A stretch of DNA of 33,477 bases from Anaerobiospirillum sp. NML120448 (GCF_023050945.1 NZ_JALKIM010000038.1:1-33477); one strand, 5' to 3'. Positions 1 through 8,092 are shown, counted from the first letter of the stretch. The notes: a model not told the origin generated them from the sequence alone. Program-made: numbers and translations.

Positions 1-95
1 CCATATTAAAAGCTTTGGGTAAACCGTGGTGGGAGCTTTTGTTCCCTGTATGTTACCGTCCTTACTCAGAATGGCCTATGCGTGGGGTTTTATAA
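1..95 (+). CDS. C-terminal end of an unrecognised protein (partial)
   Basis: An open frame starting at base 3 runs from the left edge to a TAA at 93-95 and encodes about 30 residues, rich in Trp and Pro (KPWWELLFPV, then SEWPMRGVL at the end). The other two forward frames are closed early by stops. The composition is plausible for a real protein terminus, but the piece is too short to assign to a family. No clear terminator follows it. It could also be a chance open stretch. Confidence 0.4.
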   Translation, partial: ILKALGKPWWELLFPVCYRPYSEWPMRGVL

Positions 96-280
96 AAAAA
101 TGCTAAAAACCATCTCCCCAAGTTGCGTTATAACAAACTTGCTTAAATTAAATTGTGTTTTAGCTTGCGTTGTAATTACTAGATTTGCGCTTATGTGATA
201 GCAATTAAGCTTTGACTAAACAATTGAACGAAATTTTTCTTATTACTGCCTAAAAGTCAGCTGGTTCTTGTAACTGACAA

Positions 281-286
281 TATAAT
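281..286 (+). promoter_or_regulatory. Possible -10 box upstream of lgt
   Basis: A consensus TATAAT lies 38 bases before the lgt start codon. No good -35 hexamer is visible at 16-18 bases upstream, so this is only a candidate. The lgt ribosome binding site is also weak (GGCGG at 311-315). Confidence 0.3.
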
Positions 287-324
287 TTAGGCCCAAGATT
301 AATCTATTCAGGCGGTAGACAATT

Positions 325-1128
325 ATGTTTGTTTGGGATGGCGATCCTATTGCCTTTCAGATCGGATTCTTAACTGTCCGATGGTATGGCTTATTATTTT
401 CTGGCGGCTTTATTATTGGCTACTTTATGATGATAGCCATGTTTAAACAGGCCAAATACAACACAGAAGACCTCGATAAGATGTTAGTCTATGTGTTTTT
501 AGGAACTATTATTGGTGCCCGTTTAGGTCATTGTTTAATTTATGAGCCAGAATACTATTTATCCCATCCTTTAGACATTTTAAAAATTTGGCAGGGCGGT
601 TTGGCAAGCCATGGCGGCACTGTTGGTGTTATTGTCGCTTTTACTATCTTTATCTGGAGATCTAAGGGCAAATATCGCTTTTTTAATATTGCCGATATGA
701 TTTGTGTGCCTATAGCCTTGGTGTGCACTTTCATTCGTCTGGGCAACTTCATGAACTCAGAAATTTTAGGTAAGCCAACCGATAGCTCTTTAGGTGTGGT
801 CTTTGCTCGCCTTGGTGAGGACTTTGCCCGTTATCCAGCTATGCTCTTTGAAGCTTTTGCCTACTTCATGACCTTTATTATTCTCCTTAGCCTCTATATT
901 TGGTGGAAGAATAGACCTCAAGGCATGCTCTTGGCTCTGCTATTGTTCTTTATCTTTAGTGCTAGATTTATTATTGAACCTTTTAAAGTTGAGCAGGCTG
1001 ATTACTCAACCAATATGGCGCTTAATGTTGGTCAGCTTTTAAGTATTCCATTTATCATTGCTTCCTTAATCTTAATGGTCTTTGTTTACCAAAAAGATAA
1101 AAAGGAAAAAGCTTTGCCTAAAGATTAG
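325..1128 (+). CDS. lgt: Prolipoprotein diacylglyceryl transferase Lgt
   Basis: Lgt is an inner-membrane enzyme that moves diacylglycerol from phosphatidylglycerol to the lipobox cysteine of prolipoproteins, the first step of lipoprotein maturation. At 267 residues it is slightly shorter than E. coli Lgt. Seen in the sequence: the conserved SHGG around His96, the Lgt signature RLGNFMNSE at residues 138-146, and a late Arg213 in ARFIIEPFK, matching the positions of E. coli His103, Arg143 and Arg239 by motif. Several hydrophobic segments run through the protein, and the tail is lysine-rich (KDKKEKALPKD). The start is supported by the usual Lgt N-terminus but has only a weak Shine-Dalgarno. In many proteobacteria lgt precedes thyA; here it stands alone and ends in a strong terminator. 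Confidence 0.96.
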   Translation: MFVWDGDPIAFQIGFLTVRWYGLLFSGGFIIGYFMMIAMFKQAKYNTEDLDKMLVYVFLGTIIGARLGHCLIYEPEYYLSHPLDILKIWQGGLASHGGTVGVIVAFTIFIWRSKGKYRFFNIADMICVPIALVCTFIRLGNFMNSEILGKPTDSSLGVVFARLGEDFARYPAMLFEAFAYFMTFIILLSLYIWWKNRPQGMLLALLLFFIFSARFIIEPFKVEQADYSTNMALNVGQLLSIPFIIASLILMVFVYQKDKKEKALPKD

Positions 1129-1134
1129 TTAAAG

Positions 1135-1169
1135 AAGCATTCTAATGATTACCATTAGAATGCTTTTTT
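1135..1169 (+). terminator. Rho-independent terminator of lgt
   Basis: A perfect 13-bp stem (1135-1147 with 1153-1165) with a 5-base loop ends in six T residues, seven bases after the lgt stop codon. Confidence 0.9.
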
Positions 1170-1209
1170 GTTAATGAATAGATCTTTGCAACACAAAAAC
1201 AAATATTGG

Positions 1210-1218
1210 TGCTATGCT
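1210..1218 (+). promoter_or_regulatory. Extended -10 promoter for glmU
   Basis: TGC followed by TATGCT (1213-1218) makes an extended -10 element about 40 bases before the glmU start. A TTGCAA at 1186-1191 is present, but at 21 bases it is too far for a normal -35 spacing. Placement between the lgt terminator and glmU fits a separate promoter. Confidence 0.45.
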
Positions 1219-1258
1219 GAACGCATTATTTTCCTAACAATTCATTTAAGGAGAGGTT

Positions 1259-2653
1259 ATGGCTCTTGAGGTTATTATATTAGCAGCAGGAATGGGCAAG
1301 AGAATGAACTCACAATTGCCAAAGGTATTACATCCTGTGGCATGTGTTCCAATGTTATTTCATGTAATTAAAACTGCTAATGAGTTGAATCCAGCTAAAA
1401 TTCACCTCGTTTTAGGCCATCAAGCCTCCAAGGTTCAAGAGGCCCTAACCAAACTAGACTCACCTCTTCAAGAAAAAATCACTATTAGCATTCAAGAACA
1501 ACAGTTAGGTACAGCCCATGCCGTAGCACAAGCCCTACCTAAATTAGGTGCTGATAGCCAAGTTATTATTCTCTATGGCGATACCCCTCTTACTCCTAAA
1601 GTTGAACTAGAAAAACTTTTAACCGCCCTTGAAAGCTGTGAATTGTCCTTATTAACTTCTGAGCCTAAAAATCCATTTGGCTATGGTCGTATTATTAAGG
1701 ATGAGCAAGGCAATTTTGTTGGTATTGTTGAAGAAAAGGATGCATCAGCTGAGCAAAAAGCTATTAGAGAAATCAATACAGGCATGATTGCTTGTCGCAG
1801 CTCTACTCTCAGTAGCTATTTGAGCAAAATTGGTAATAACAATGCCCAAGGCGAGTACTATCTTACCGACCTATCTTCACTATTAGTTAAAGATGGCAAG
1901 AGAGTATGCCCAATTAAAGCTGATCCTAACAATGTTGATATGTTAGAGGGTATTAACAATAAGGTTCAACTTGCCTTTATTGAGCGCATTTACCAACAAA
2001 ATCTAGCCAAACAATATATGATGCAAGGCCTAACCTTAGCCGATCCTAGCCGCTTTGATGTCAGGGGTGAGCTTGAGTTTGGTCAAGACTGCTTTATTGA
2101 TACTAATGTTATTATCGAGGGTAAAGTATCTTTAGGTAACAATGTAGTAATTGGCACTGGCTGTGTACTCAATAATGTTACTATCGGCGATGGCAGCATT
2201 ATTTCTCCATACACTATTATGGAAAAATCACAGCTCAAAGAGCGTACTACTATAGGCCCATTTGCTCGTTTACGCCCTGGTAATGTTTTAGAAGATGATG
2301 TTCATGTGGGTAACTTTGTTGAAGTTAAAAACAGCAATATTGGCAAGGGCACTAAATCAGGACATTTAACCTATATTGGAGATAGTGATATCGGCGCAGG
2401 CACCAATATTGGCGCTGGCACTATTACCTGCAATTACGATGGAGCCAACAAACACCGTACCACTATAGGCAATGATGTCTTTATTGGTTCTGATACTCAA
2501 TTAGTAGCCCCTGTAACAGTTGAAGATGGCGCTACCGTAGGTGCTGGCACTACAGTAACTAAAACAGTTCCTGCTAACTGCTTAATTGTCACCCGTGCCC
2601 ATGCTTTTACCAAAGCTAACTATCAACGCCCTACCAAGAAGCCTAAAAAATAA
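1259..2653 (+). CDS. glmU: Bifunctional GlcNAc-1-P uridyltransferase / GlcN-1-P acetyltransferase GlmU
   Basis: GlmU makes UDP-GlcNAc, the precursor of peptidoglycan and lipid A, by acetylating glucosamine-1-phosphate and then uridylating it. The 464 residues match the full two-domain family. The N-terminal pyrophosphorylase domain shows LAAGMGKRM (residues 8-16) followed by LPK with Lys22, then LYGDTPL and GYGRI. The C-terminal half is a left-handed beta-helix of hexapeptide repeats, with the acetyltransferase histidine in GHLTYIGD (His369), then ITCNYDGANKHRT and FIGSDTQLVAP. A strong AAGGAGA ribosome binding site at 1247-1253 fixes the start. The gene is flanked by its own promoter and terminator rather than sitting next to atpC or glmS as in E. 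coli. Confidence 0.97.
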   Translation: MALEVIILAAGMGKRMNSQLPKVLHPVACVPMLFHVIKTANELNPAKIHLVLGHQASKVQEALTKLDSPLQEKITISIQEQQLGTAHAVAQALPKLGADSQVIILYGDTPLTPKVELEKLLTALESCELSLLTSEPKNPFGYGRIIKDEQGNFVGIVEEKDASAEQKAIREINTGMIACRSSTLSSYLSKIGNNNAQGEYYLTDLSSLLVKDGKRVCPIKADPNNVDMLEGINNKVQLAFIERIYQQNLAKQYMMQGLTLADPSRFDVRGELEFGQDCFIDTNVIIEGKVSLGNNVVIGTGCVLNNVTIGDGSIISPYTIMEKSQLKERTTIGPFARLRPGNVLEDDVHVGNFVEVKNSNIGKGTKSGHLTYIGDSDIGAGTNIGAGTITCNYDGANKHRTTIGNDVFIGSDTQLVAPVTVEDGATVGAGTTVTKTVPANCLIVTRAHAFTKANYQRPTKKPKK

Positions 2654-2687
2654 TATTAGCTAATGCATTATCAGCTTTATTAGCACC

Positions 2688-2736
2688 AAGGTCTCACTAT
2701 CTTTGCCAACATCATAGTGAGGCCTTTTGTTTTTTT
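2688..2736 (+). terminator. Rho-independent terminator of glmU
   Basis: A 13-bp stem with one G-T wobble (2688-2700 with 2714-2726) and a 13-base loop leads into a T-rich run (TTTTGTTTTTTG). Confidence 0.85.
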
Positions 2737-2807
2737 GTTTATTAAGTAAAAAAAGCTAGAAGTTTTGTGTCTTTTGTCAAAAAACAGCCTAAATTAGTAG
2801 TGTACTT

Positions 2808-2816
2808 TGCTAAAAT
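2808..2816 (+). promoter_or_regulatory. Possible extended -10 promoter for the GPH-EIIA gene
   Basis: TGC directly followed by TAAAAT (2811-2816). No convincing -35 hexamer is present. If used, it gives a 5' leader of roughly 230 bases before the start at 3056. Confidence 0.3.
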
Positions 2817-2999
2817 ATAGAATTTAATCACGGTATTTTATTTATACCAACTGATCTCTTTAGCACCATATAGCCTTTTACTAAACAATATTTCCCATAG
2901 TCTGTTAAGGATATAAAAATCAATCTATCCTTTTAAAGGTACAAGAAAAAGGGCTATAAGAATTAATGCTGGATAGGTAAGCTGCTCTTATTAAACAAA

Positions 3000-3026
3000 C
3001 TTTTTTAGGGCCAGAGCCTAAAAAAG
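3000..3026 (+). promoter_or_regulatory. Leader hairpin before the GPH-EIIA fusion
   Basis: C plus TTTTTTAGG (3000-3009) pairs with CCTAAAAAA plus G (3017-3026), a perfect 10-bp stem with a 7-base loop, ending 29 bases before the start codon. It is not followed by a T run, so it is not a standard terminator. It could be a leader control element or chance AT pairing. Confidence 0.35.
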
Positions 3027-3055
3027 AATAATCTAAAAAATTTCGCTATCTTAAT

Positions 3056-5188
3056 ATGTACGGTTTAAATCACATATCCGTTGGACTAAGAGATCGCTTA
3101 GTCTATGGATTTAGCTGCTTTGGAAAAGATTTAGTATACGGACTTGTTAGTTGCATTATCTTTTTATATTGCATCCAAGTGCTCAATATTTCTATTACTT
3201 TCTTAGGAATTTTATATTTGAGCCATCATGTCCTTGGTGCCATATTGTGCCCTTTTTTTGGAACTTTGGTTGACCATACTAAAAGCCGTATTGGTAAATA
3301 TAAGCCTTACATTATTATTGGCGCTATTATCAATAGTATTGCCATTGTTGGCTTTTGCCTCATTGATCAATTCCCTTATGATTTTCGCTATTTTTATTTA
3401 AGCGTTATTTATATTATTTGGTCATGCTCTTATTTCTTAATTGACGTACCTTCATGGGCTACTTTATCTATTTTTAACACCAATGTAGCCACTCGTGACT
3501 CTATGGCTGCTATTCCTAGTATGTCTAACGTTTTAGGAAGTCAAATCTTAGCTATTGGTGTTCTTCCTGTACTCAGTGGAGTATCCGATTTTTTAAACAT
3601 ACAAGATATCAGCTATGTTTTTATATGCTTAATTAGTGCTGTAATTTTAATTTGCTCCCAAGCAGCTTATGTGTTCTTATTAAAAACCTCATCTTTAGAT
3701 CAAAACCATCTGCCAAGCCACTTTATTCCACCATCTTTAAGCACTGAAAATAAAGATACAGCTGCTACTAACTATCAAAGTGACCTTAATATGGGCAAGG
3801 CAGATAATCTTTATAACAGCTACATGATGGAGCATACTAACTACAATCAAGCCCAAAATGCTCGTGACTTTTACGATCAAATTTCCACTAATGCTAATGA
3901 GGGCTTAAATGTAACTAACAACCATAGCTCCTTTGCTAAAGTATTAAATGTAAACCTGCTAAAGATTAATCCTTTTAAGCAAGTAAAACGCATGAGCCGC
4001 ATTATCTTTAGCAATGATCAGCTTTTAGTATTATTTAGCTGTTCTATTTTGCTTAATACTATGGCAGGTCTAATCTTTGGTGCCTTAATCAACTCATTTT
4101 TAGATCAGCAGCTACTAGAACACAGCAACTTATATTTCATTATTATTGCAGCTGCTTTAATTCAATGTGCTTTCATGGCTACTTTTGAAAGCTTTGCTCG
4201 CCATACTCCACGCTCATGGATCCTCAATGGTTCTGTAGTGGTTGCCATGGTTACCTTTATTATGAGTTGCATTACCACAGCTAATAACTCTTTATTCTAT
4301 GCTCTCATTGCTTGCTGTATGTTTATAGGTAGTGGTTGTATAGGATTGTGCCGTGTGGCTGTAAGTTCCATGACTATTGATACTGTAGACTACGGTGAGT
4401 TTAAGTTTAACTTGCGTACTGATGGGCTTATCTTTGCAGTGCGCTCTATGGCTAAACACTTAGGTGTTTTGATTGCTTTCTTCTTTTACGGCGGAGCTAT
4501 TTCTTTAGGAACTCACTTTAACGCAGCTGAAAACATTGTACCTACCATTAGCTTGAATTGGGCTATTACTACTGTAGTGTTATTAGGCTGTAGCGCTATT
4601 ATTATTTTTAGTATGTACTACAAATTAAATGGTGCTTTCTATCGTAATATTCTTAATAACCTACAATACTTAAGACAAAATCAAAAAGCTGATTCTAGTA
4701 ATGATAATAACGATGTGCAACACTTTATGTTGCGCTATTGTCTTGATGAAAGCACTATGATTATTAAGTTACAAGCTCGCAATTTAGATGATTTAATCAA
4801 GGCTTTGGTACAGAAACTGGCTAAAGTTAATGCTATTACCTCTGAGCTTGATTATATGCAAGATCTTAAAGCCAGATTAGCTCTTGGCCCTTGTGGCATT
4901 GCCGAGGGCATTGCCCTACCTCACGCCAAGTCCTCATCAGTAAGACGAGCTACAGTAGTAGTAGCGACTTTAGATGAACCTTTGGATTTGGGAGCTTTAG
5001 ATGGTCGCAAATGTGATTTAGTGTTTTTACTTGCCAGTCCAGATGATGGCGAGACTCACTTAAATCTTTTAGGACGACTATCATTATTGCTCAACGAGCA
5101 AGGCTTTGCAGATAAGTTAAGAACCTCAGGTTCTCCTACTGAGCTGTTTGAACGCTTAATACAATGCGAAAAACATATAGTTAAATAA
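3056..5188 (+). CDS. GPH-family (MelB-like) sugar:cation symporter fused to a fructose-type PTS EIIA domain
   Basis: The 710-residue protein joins two modules. Residues 1 to about 535 form a 12-helix glycoside-pentoside-hexuronide symporter: the family loop appears as DHTKSRIGKYKP (from about residue 73) and the late signature as DTVDYGEFKF followed by RTDGLIFAVRS. A polar loop of about 100 residues (about 210-318) separates helices 6 and 7 and is much longer than usual. Residues about 560-705 form a PTS EIIA type 2 domain: GIAEGIALPHAK with the phosphorylatable His623, then THLNLLGRLS with His668. LacS of streptococci is a known GPH-EIIA fusion but carries a glucose-type EIIA. I infer sugar uptake controlled by PTS phosphorylation; the substrate is unknown. 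The start matches MelB N-termini but has no visible Shine-Dalgarno. Confidence 0.85.
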   Translation: MYGLNHISVGLRDRLVYGFSCFGKDLVYGLVSCIIFLYCIQVLNISITFLGILYLSHHVLGAILCPFFGTLVDHTKSRIGKYKPYIIIGAIINSIAIVGFCLIDQFPYDFRYFYLSVIYIIWSCSYFLIDVPSWATLSIFNTNVATRDSMAAIPSMSNVLGSQILAIGVLPVLSGVSDFLNIQDISYVFICLISAVILICSQAAYVFLLKTSSLDQNHLPSHFIPPSLSTENKDTAATNYQSDLNMGKADNLYNSYMMEHTNYNQAQNARDFYDQISTNANEGLNVTNNHSSFAKVLNVNLLKINPFKQVKRMSRIIFSNDQLLVLFSCSILLNTMAGLIFGALINSFLDQQLLEHSNLYFIIIAAALIQCAFMATFESFARHTPRSWILNGSVVVAMVTFIMSCITTANNSLFYALIACCMFIGSGCIGLCRVAVSSMTIDTVDYGEFKFNLRTDGLIFAVRSMAKHLGVLIAFFFYGGAISLGTHFNAAENIVPTISLNWAITTVVLLGCSAIIIFSMYYKLNGAFYRNILNNLQYLRQNQKADSSNDNNDVQHFMLRYCLDESTMIIKLQARNLDDLIKALVQKLAKVNAITSELDYMQDLKARLALGPCGIAEGIALPHAKSSSVRRATVVVATLDEPLDLGALDGRKCDLVFLLASPDDGETHLNLLGRLSLLLNEQGFADKLRTSGSPTELFERLIQCEKHIVK

Positions 5189-5218
5189 GCACTTCTTTAA
5201 GTCTTTGAGGGCATAACT

Positions 5219-6061
5219 GTGGCTATGATTAAATTATTGGGTACCCCTTTAGCACTAAAGGGAAAATTTTACTTAAAGTGCGCTCTTTGCTGCCTTGCAC
5301 TTAGTGCGCTTAGCTTGCCTCTTAATGCCCAGGCTCAAAATAACAACCCAATTAAAGTATGTGCTGTACCTCAGCTCTATCAGGCGCTCAATTTTTTACA
5401 AGACCACTCTAAAGTTAAATTTGAGCCCCATTTTGCTACAGCCAATGAGCTTTATGCCCAAATATCTAATGCCCCTAATAATGACACTACCTTATTGTGT
5501 GATGTAATTTTATCCTCAGATGAGCGTCTTCCTATTAGTTTGATTAGATCGCAAAAAGCTGTTGGTAGCTCAATGTATCCTTTTGCCCGCTCTCCTTTAG
5601 TACTCTGGTCAGCCGATCCTAAATTACTAAATGGCCATGATCCAAGACTCTTAATTGAACGAAAGAAAATTACCTCTTTTGCTATAGCATCGGCTAATTT
5701 AACCCCTGTAGGCTTTGCGAGCAATCAAGTAGTCAAGCGCAATGACTTTAAGATAAGCTTGATTAAAGATAGAGTTTATAAAAGCGATCATGAGTACCAA
5801 GTATACTCTATGGTAGCAAACGGAAATGTCCAATGTGGTTTAATTAGCAAGCCATTAATTGCCTCAATTAACAATAAGACTCCAGGCTCTTATTACCAGG
5901 TACCACGTAGTTGGCATTCAGATATTCAATACTATGTAGTGCTATTAGAGCAAAGTAAAAATAATGCCCTGGCCCAACAATTCATAAGATATCTCATTAG
6001 CAATCAACAAGCCCACGACTACCTCAAAGGCTTTGGCTTTGAGAACATTACTCCAGAATAG
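5219..6061 (+). CDS. Periplasmic substrate-binding protein, ModA-like
   Basis: The 280-residue protein begins with a signal peptide (LKCALCCLALSALSLPLNAQA, cleavage probably after the ALA-like NAQA near residue 39). The mature part resembles molybdate-binding ModA: FATANELYAQI, CDVILSSDERLP, FARSPLVLWSADPKLL, ANLTPVGFAS and a C-terminal YLKGFGF like the YLKGPQAA...RYGF end of ModA. The oxyanion-binding AAAS-type motif after the first strand is replaced by CAVPQ, so the ligand may not be molybdate. No ModB or ModC gene is nearby. A GTG start is chosen because GAGGG at 5207-5211 sits 7 bases away; an ATG at 5225 is the alternative. It lies 30 bases behind the symporter-EIIA gene, so the two are probably co-transcribed. 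Confidence 0.75.
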   Translation: MAMIKLLGTPLALKGKFYLKCALCCLALSALSLPLNAQAQNNNPIKVCAVPQLYQALNFLQDHSKVKFEPHFATANELYAQISNAPNNDTTLLCDVILSSDERLPISLIRSQKAVGSSMYPFARSPLVLWSADPKLLNGHDPRLLIERKKITSFAIASANLTPVGFASNQVVKRNDFKISLIKDRVYKSDHEYQVYSMVANGNVQCGLISKPLIASINNKTPGSYYQVPRSWHSDIQYYVVLLEQSKNNALAQQFIRYLISNQQAHDYLKGFGFENITPE

Positions 6062-6062
6062 T

Positions 6063-6175
6063 CCCTGCCCATGGCCAATGGCCATGGCTATGGCCAAAAG
6101 CCATGGGCCAGGGCCCAGGCTTGCAAGGCAAGCCCTGGCCAGGTCAGGCAAGCGCAAGCTTGCCTGGGGCTGGCC
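6063..6175. repeat. GC-rich palindromic island A at a convergent junction
   Basis: Between the ModA-like gene and rsmJ lies a GC-rich block, out of character with the AT-rich surroundings. It contains: a 13-bp inverted repeat with one bulge (6063-6075 with 6100-6113) enclosing several TGGCCA/CCATGG units; a 10-bp stem with one bulge and loop AAG (6115-6124 with 6128-6138); and a perfect 9-bp stem capped by a GCAA tetraloop (6145-6153 with 6158-6166) inside a 6-bp outer stem (6137-6142 with 6170-6175). No T run follows on either strand. Confidence 0.8.
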
Positions 6176-6183
6176 TTTACTTG

Positions 6184-7161
6184 TTAGTGGACATAGCAGT
6201 CAAAGCGGCATTGACCACCATCGACAAAATAACTTCGCTCAAGGCCTGCAACAGCTAATGGCGGAGCATAACTAGGTCTTTTGAGTACTACTCTTTTTAC
6301 CGCCAGCTCTAAGGCCAATTCTAAAAACTCAATAATGTCCTTATCTTCACCTATAACCTGCTGGAAGACGAACATGTCTTTTTTAACTTGGGCTGAGTTC
6401 TCTCTTTCAGGGAACATAGGATCATAGTAAATGACCTCAGGACGAGCGTTATTAAGATCATTTGCAAGCGTCAAGCTATGATTATCAGTACCTGCTAGAG
6501 CCAAGCTGTAATCTTTAATCGTTCCAATGGGACTTAATACTGGCAAGGTAAAAGGGAAAAAGCGTGAGCCTTGGGCACGCTTGAGAGCATCATTTAAAAT
6601 GATCCAGATAGGAAGTTGGCGTTCAAAAGACACTACTTTAGCGCCAGCGTGAGCTAAAATCATAGACTCACGTCCTAACCCTGCTGTAGCGTCAAACACC
6701 AAAGCACCGTCTTCTAGACCATTCATAACTGCACGAGCTACAGGCTCTTTTTGTCTGCCCCCTCTTAACAGGCGTTGTCTATAAGAGAGTAGCTCAAAAT
6801 CTAGCAACAAAGGCTTCATCTTGATTTGATTTAACAAAGTTAAGCCTGCGCCCTCTTTATCAAAGCTAATTAGCGCATCATCTAAGCCATAATAAGAGCT
6901 ATAACTGCTAGTATTAAAGCTCTGTACACCATGCTTAGCTATAAGCTTAGCACCCTCTTTAGCTAGCTGTAAAAGCTCGGCGTATTCTTGATGGTTAACC
7001 CCTACCGCAACCCAGTCCTCATATAAACCAATAACTTGGCCTAATGATGACAGGTGATCAGTCTTTTGAGCATGCTGCTTTAGAAAACCTACCGAGCACT
7101 CATAAGAGTCGTTAACTATTGGGCTTACTTCTTCTGATAAATGAATAAATAGCTTTTTCAT
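6184..7161 (-). CDS. rsmJ: 16S rRNA m2G1516 methyltransferase RsmJ
   Basis: RsmJ uses S-adenosylmethionine to methylate guanosine 1516 of 16S rRNA. The C-terminal two thirds match the family: LRGGRQKEPVARAV, the SAM-binding loop VFDATAGLGRES, YYDPMFPERENSAQVKK and VVLKRPSYAPPL. At 325 residues it is about 75 longer than E. coli RsmJ, with the extra length N-terminal. Its ATG overlaps the aroE TGA by four bases (ATGA), indicating translational coupling to aroE. The 3' end faces the ModA-like gene across palindromic island A. Confidence 0.92.
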   Translation of the reverse strand: MKKLFIHLSEEVSPIVNDSYECSVGFLKQHAQKTDHLSSLGQVIGLYEDWVAVGVNHQEYAELLQLAKEGAKLIAKHGVQSFNTSSYSSYYGLDDALISFDKEGAGLTLLNQIKMKPLLLDFELLSYRQRLLRGGRQKEPVARAVMNGLEDGALVFDATAGLGRESMILAHAGAKVVSFERQLPIWIILNDALKRAQGSRFFPFTLPVLSPIGTIKDYSLALAGTDNHSLTLANDLNNARPEVIYYDPMFPERENSAQVKKDMFVFQQVIGEDKDIIEFLELALELAVKRVVLKRPSYAPPLAVAGLERSYFVDGGQCRFDCYVH

Positions 7162-8024
7162 TGTTGCTGTAAAACAGAGCGAATATAGTTGATAGTATTT
7201 TCAGTATCAGGCAATACTCCTGTCCACAACTCGTAAGATTGAGCAGCCTGACCTACCAACATACCAAGACCATCATAACAATGCTCCACATTTAAAGAGC
7301 GTGCCTTATTAGTAAAAATGGTGGAACCATCTTTAGTGTAGTAAAGATCATAAACGAATTGAGCGTGACTATAGAGCTCTGGTGGAATCTTTGGCAGTTC
7401 ATTATTCATGGATAAAGAGGTAGCATTGATAATGACATCAAAATGCATATCTGGCTCTAAACTTTCATAGTTACTGGCCTTGAGCTCTAAAAATGCGCCT
7501 GTATCCACCTGCTCTTGTAAGTTTTCAAAGATCTTACGAATCTTAGCAGTAGTACGATTAGCTACAGTAATGGACTTAACCTTAGTGCGATAATCCATAA
7601 GGTTTGGCAAAATACCTCTAGTAGCACCTCCTGCGCCTAAAATTAAAATATTAGAGCCTTTTAAAGGACAATTTAGCCTTTTTAAATCTTGAAAAAAGCC
7701 TGCGCCATCAGTGTTGTCACCCAAAAATTGAGGCTTTTGATTAACAAAACCATTAAATTTAAGGGTATTTACCGCTTGAGCGATTTTAGCTCTTGGAGTT
7801 AACTCGGTAGCATAATCAAGAGCATTTAACTTGCAAGGTACTGTGATATTGCAGCCAAAGCCACCACTTGAAAAAAACTCATCGGCTTTTTGAGCAAAAG
7901 TATGCTCAACCAAGATACGCTCATAAGTTATATCTTGGCCATATTGTGAGGCAAAGTGCTGATGAATTAAGGGAGATAAAGAGTGTTCAATAGGATTACC
8001 AAAGACAGCAAGCTTAAAAGTCAT
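7158..8024 (-). CDS. aroE: Shikimate 5-dehydrogenase AroE
   Basis: AroE reduces 3-dehydroshikimate to shikimate with NADPH in aromatic amino-acid synthesis. Shikimate-binding residues are visible in NPIEHSLSP (Ser15, Ser17), NITVPCK (catalytic Lys65) and GDNTDG (Asp103, Asp106). The NADP loop is ILGAGGATRG, followed by VANRT. I place the start at the ATG at 8024 (MTFKLAVFGNP), which puts Lys65 at the same number as in E. coli; the frame is open to a TTG at 8042. The length from 8024 is 288 residues. A 4-base overlap links it to rsmJ. No strong ribosome binding site is visible. Confidence 0.95.
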   Translation of the reverse strand: MTFKLAVFGNPIEHSLSPLIHQHFASQYGQDITYERILVEHTFAQKADEFFSSGGFGCNITVPCKLNALDYATELTPRAKIAQAVNTLKFNGFVNQKPQFLGDNTDGAGFFQDLKRLNCPLKGSNILILGAGGATRGILPNLMDYRTKVKSITVANRTTAKIRKIFENLQEQVDTGAFLELKASNYESLEPDMHFDVIINATSLSMNNELPKIPPELYSHAQFVYDLYYTKDGSTIFTNKARSLNVEHCYDGLGMLVGQAAQSYELWTGVLPDTENTINYIRSVLQQQ

Positions 8025-8092
8025 AATATTAGTAGCGCCCAAGACCCTATCTTAATCTAGGGCAAGAAGCACTCTCCTTAATGAGGTAAAAC

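Larger units (their letters stand above)
2654..3055. other. Intergenic region glmU / GPH-EIIA fusion
   Basis: This 402-base gap holds the glmU terminator, a possible extended -10 at 2808-2816, and a long leader with a hairpin at 3000-3026. I see no open frame with a ribosome binding site and no RNA gene. Confidence 0.6.

Noticed and set aside
6033-6275. Plus-strand frame across the palindromic island and the end of rsmJ
   Set aside because: It overlaps the end of the ModA-like gene and rsmJ and its composition comes from the repeats; there is no supported start.
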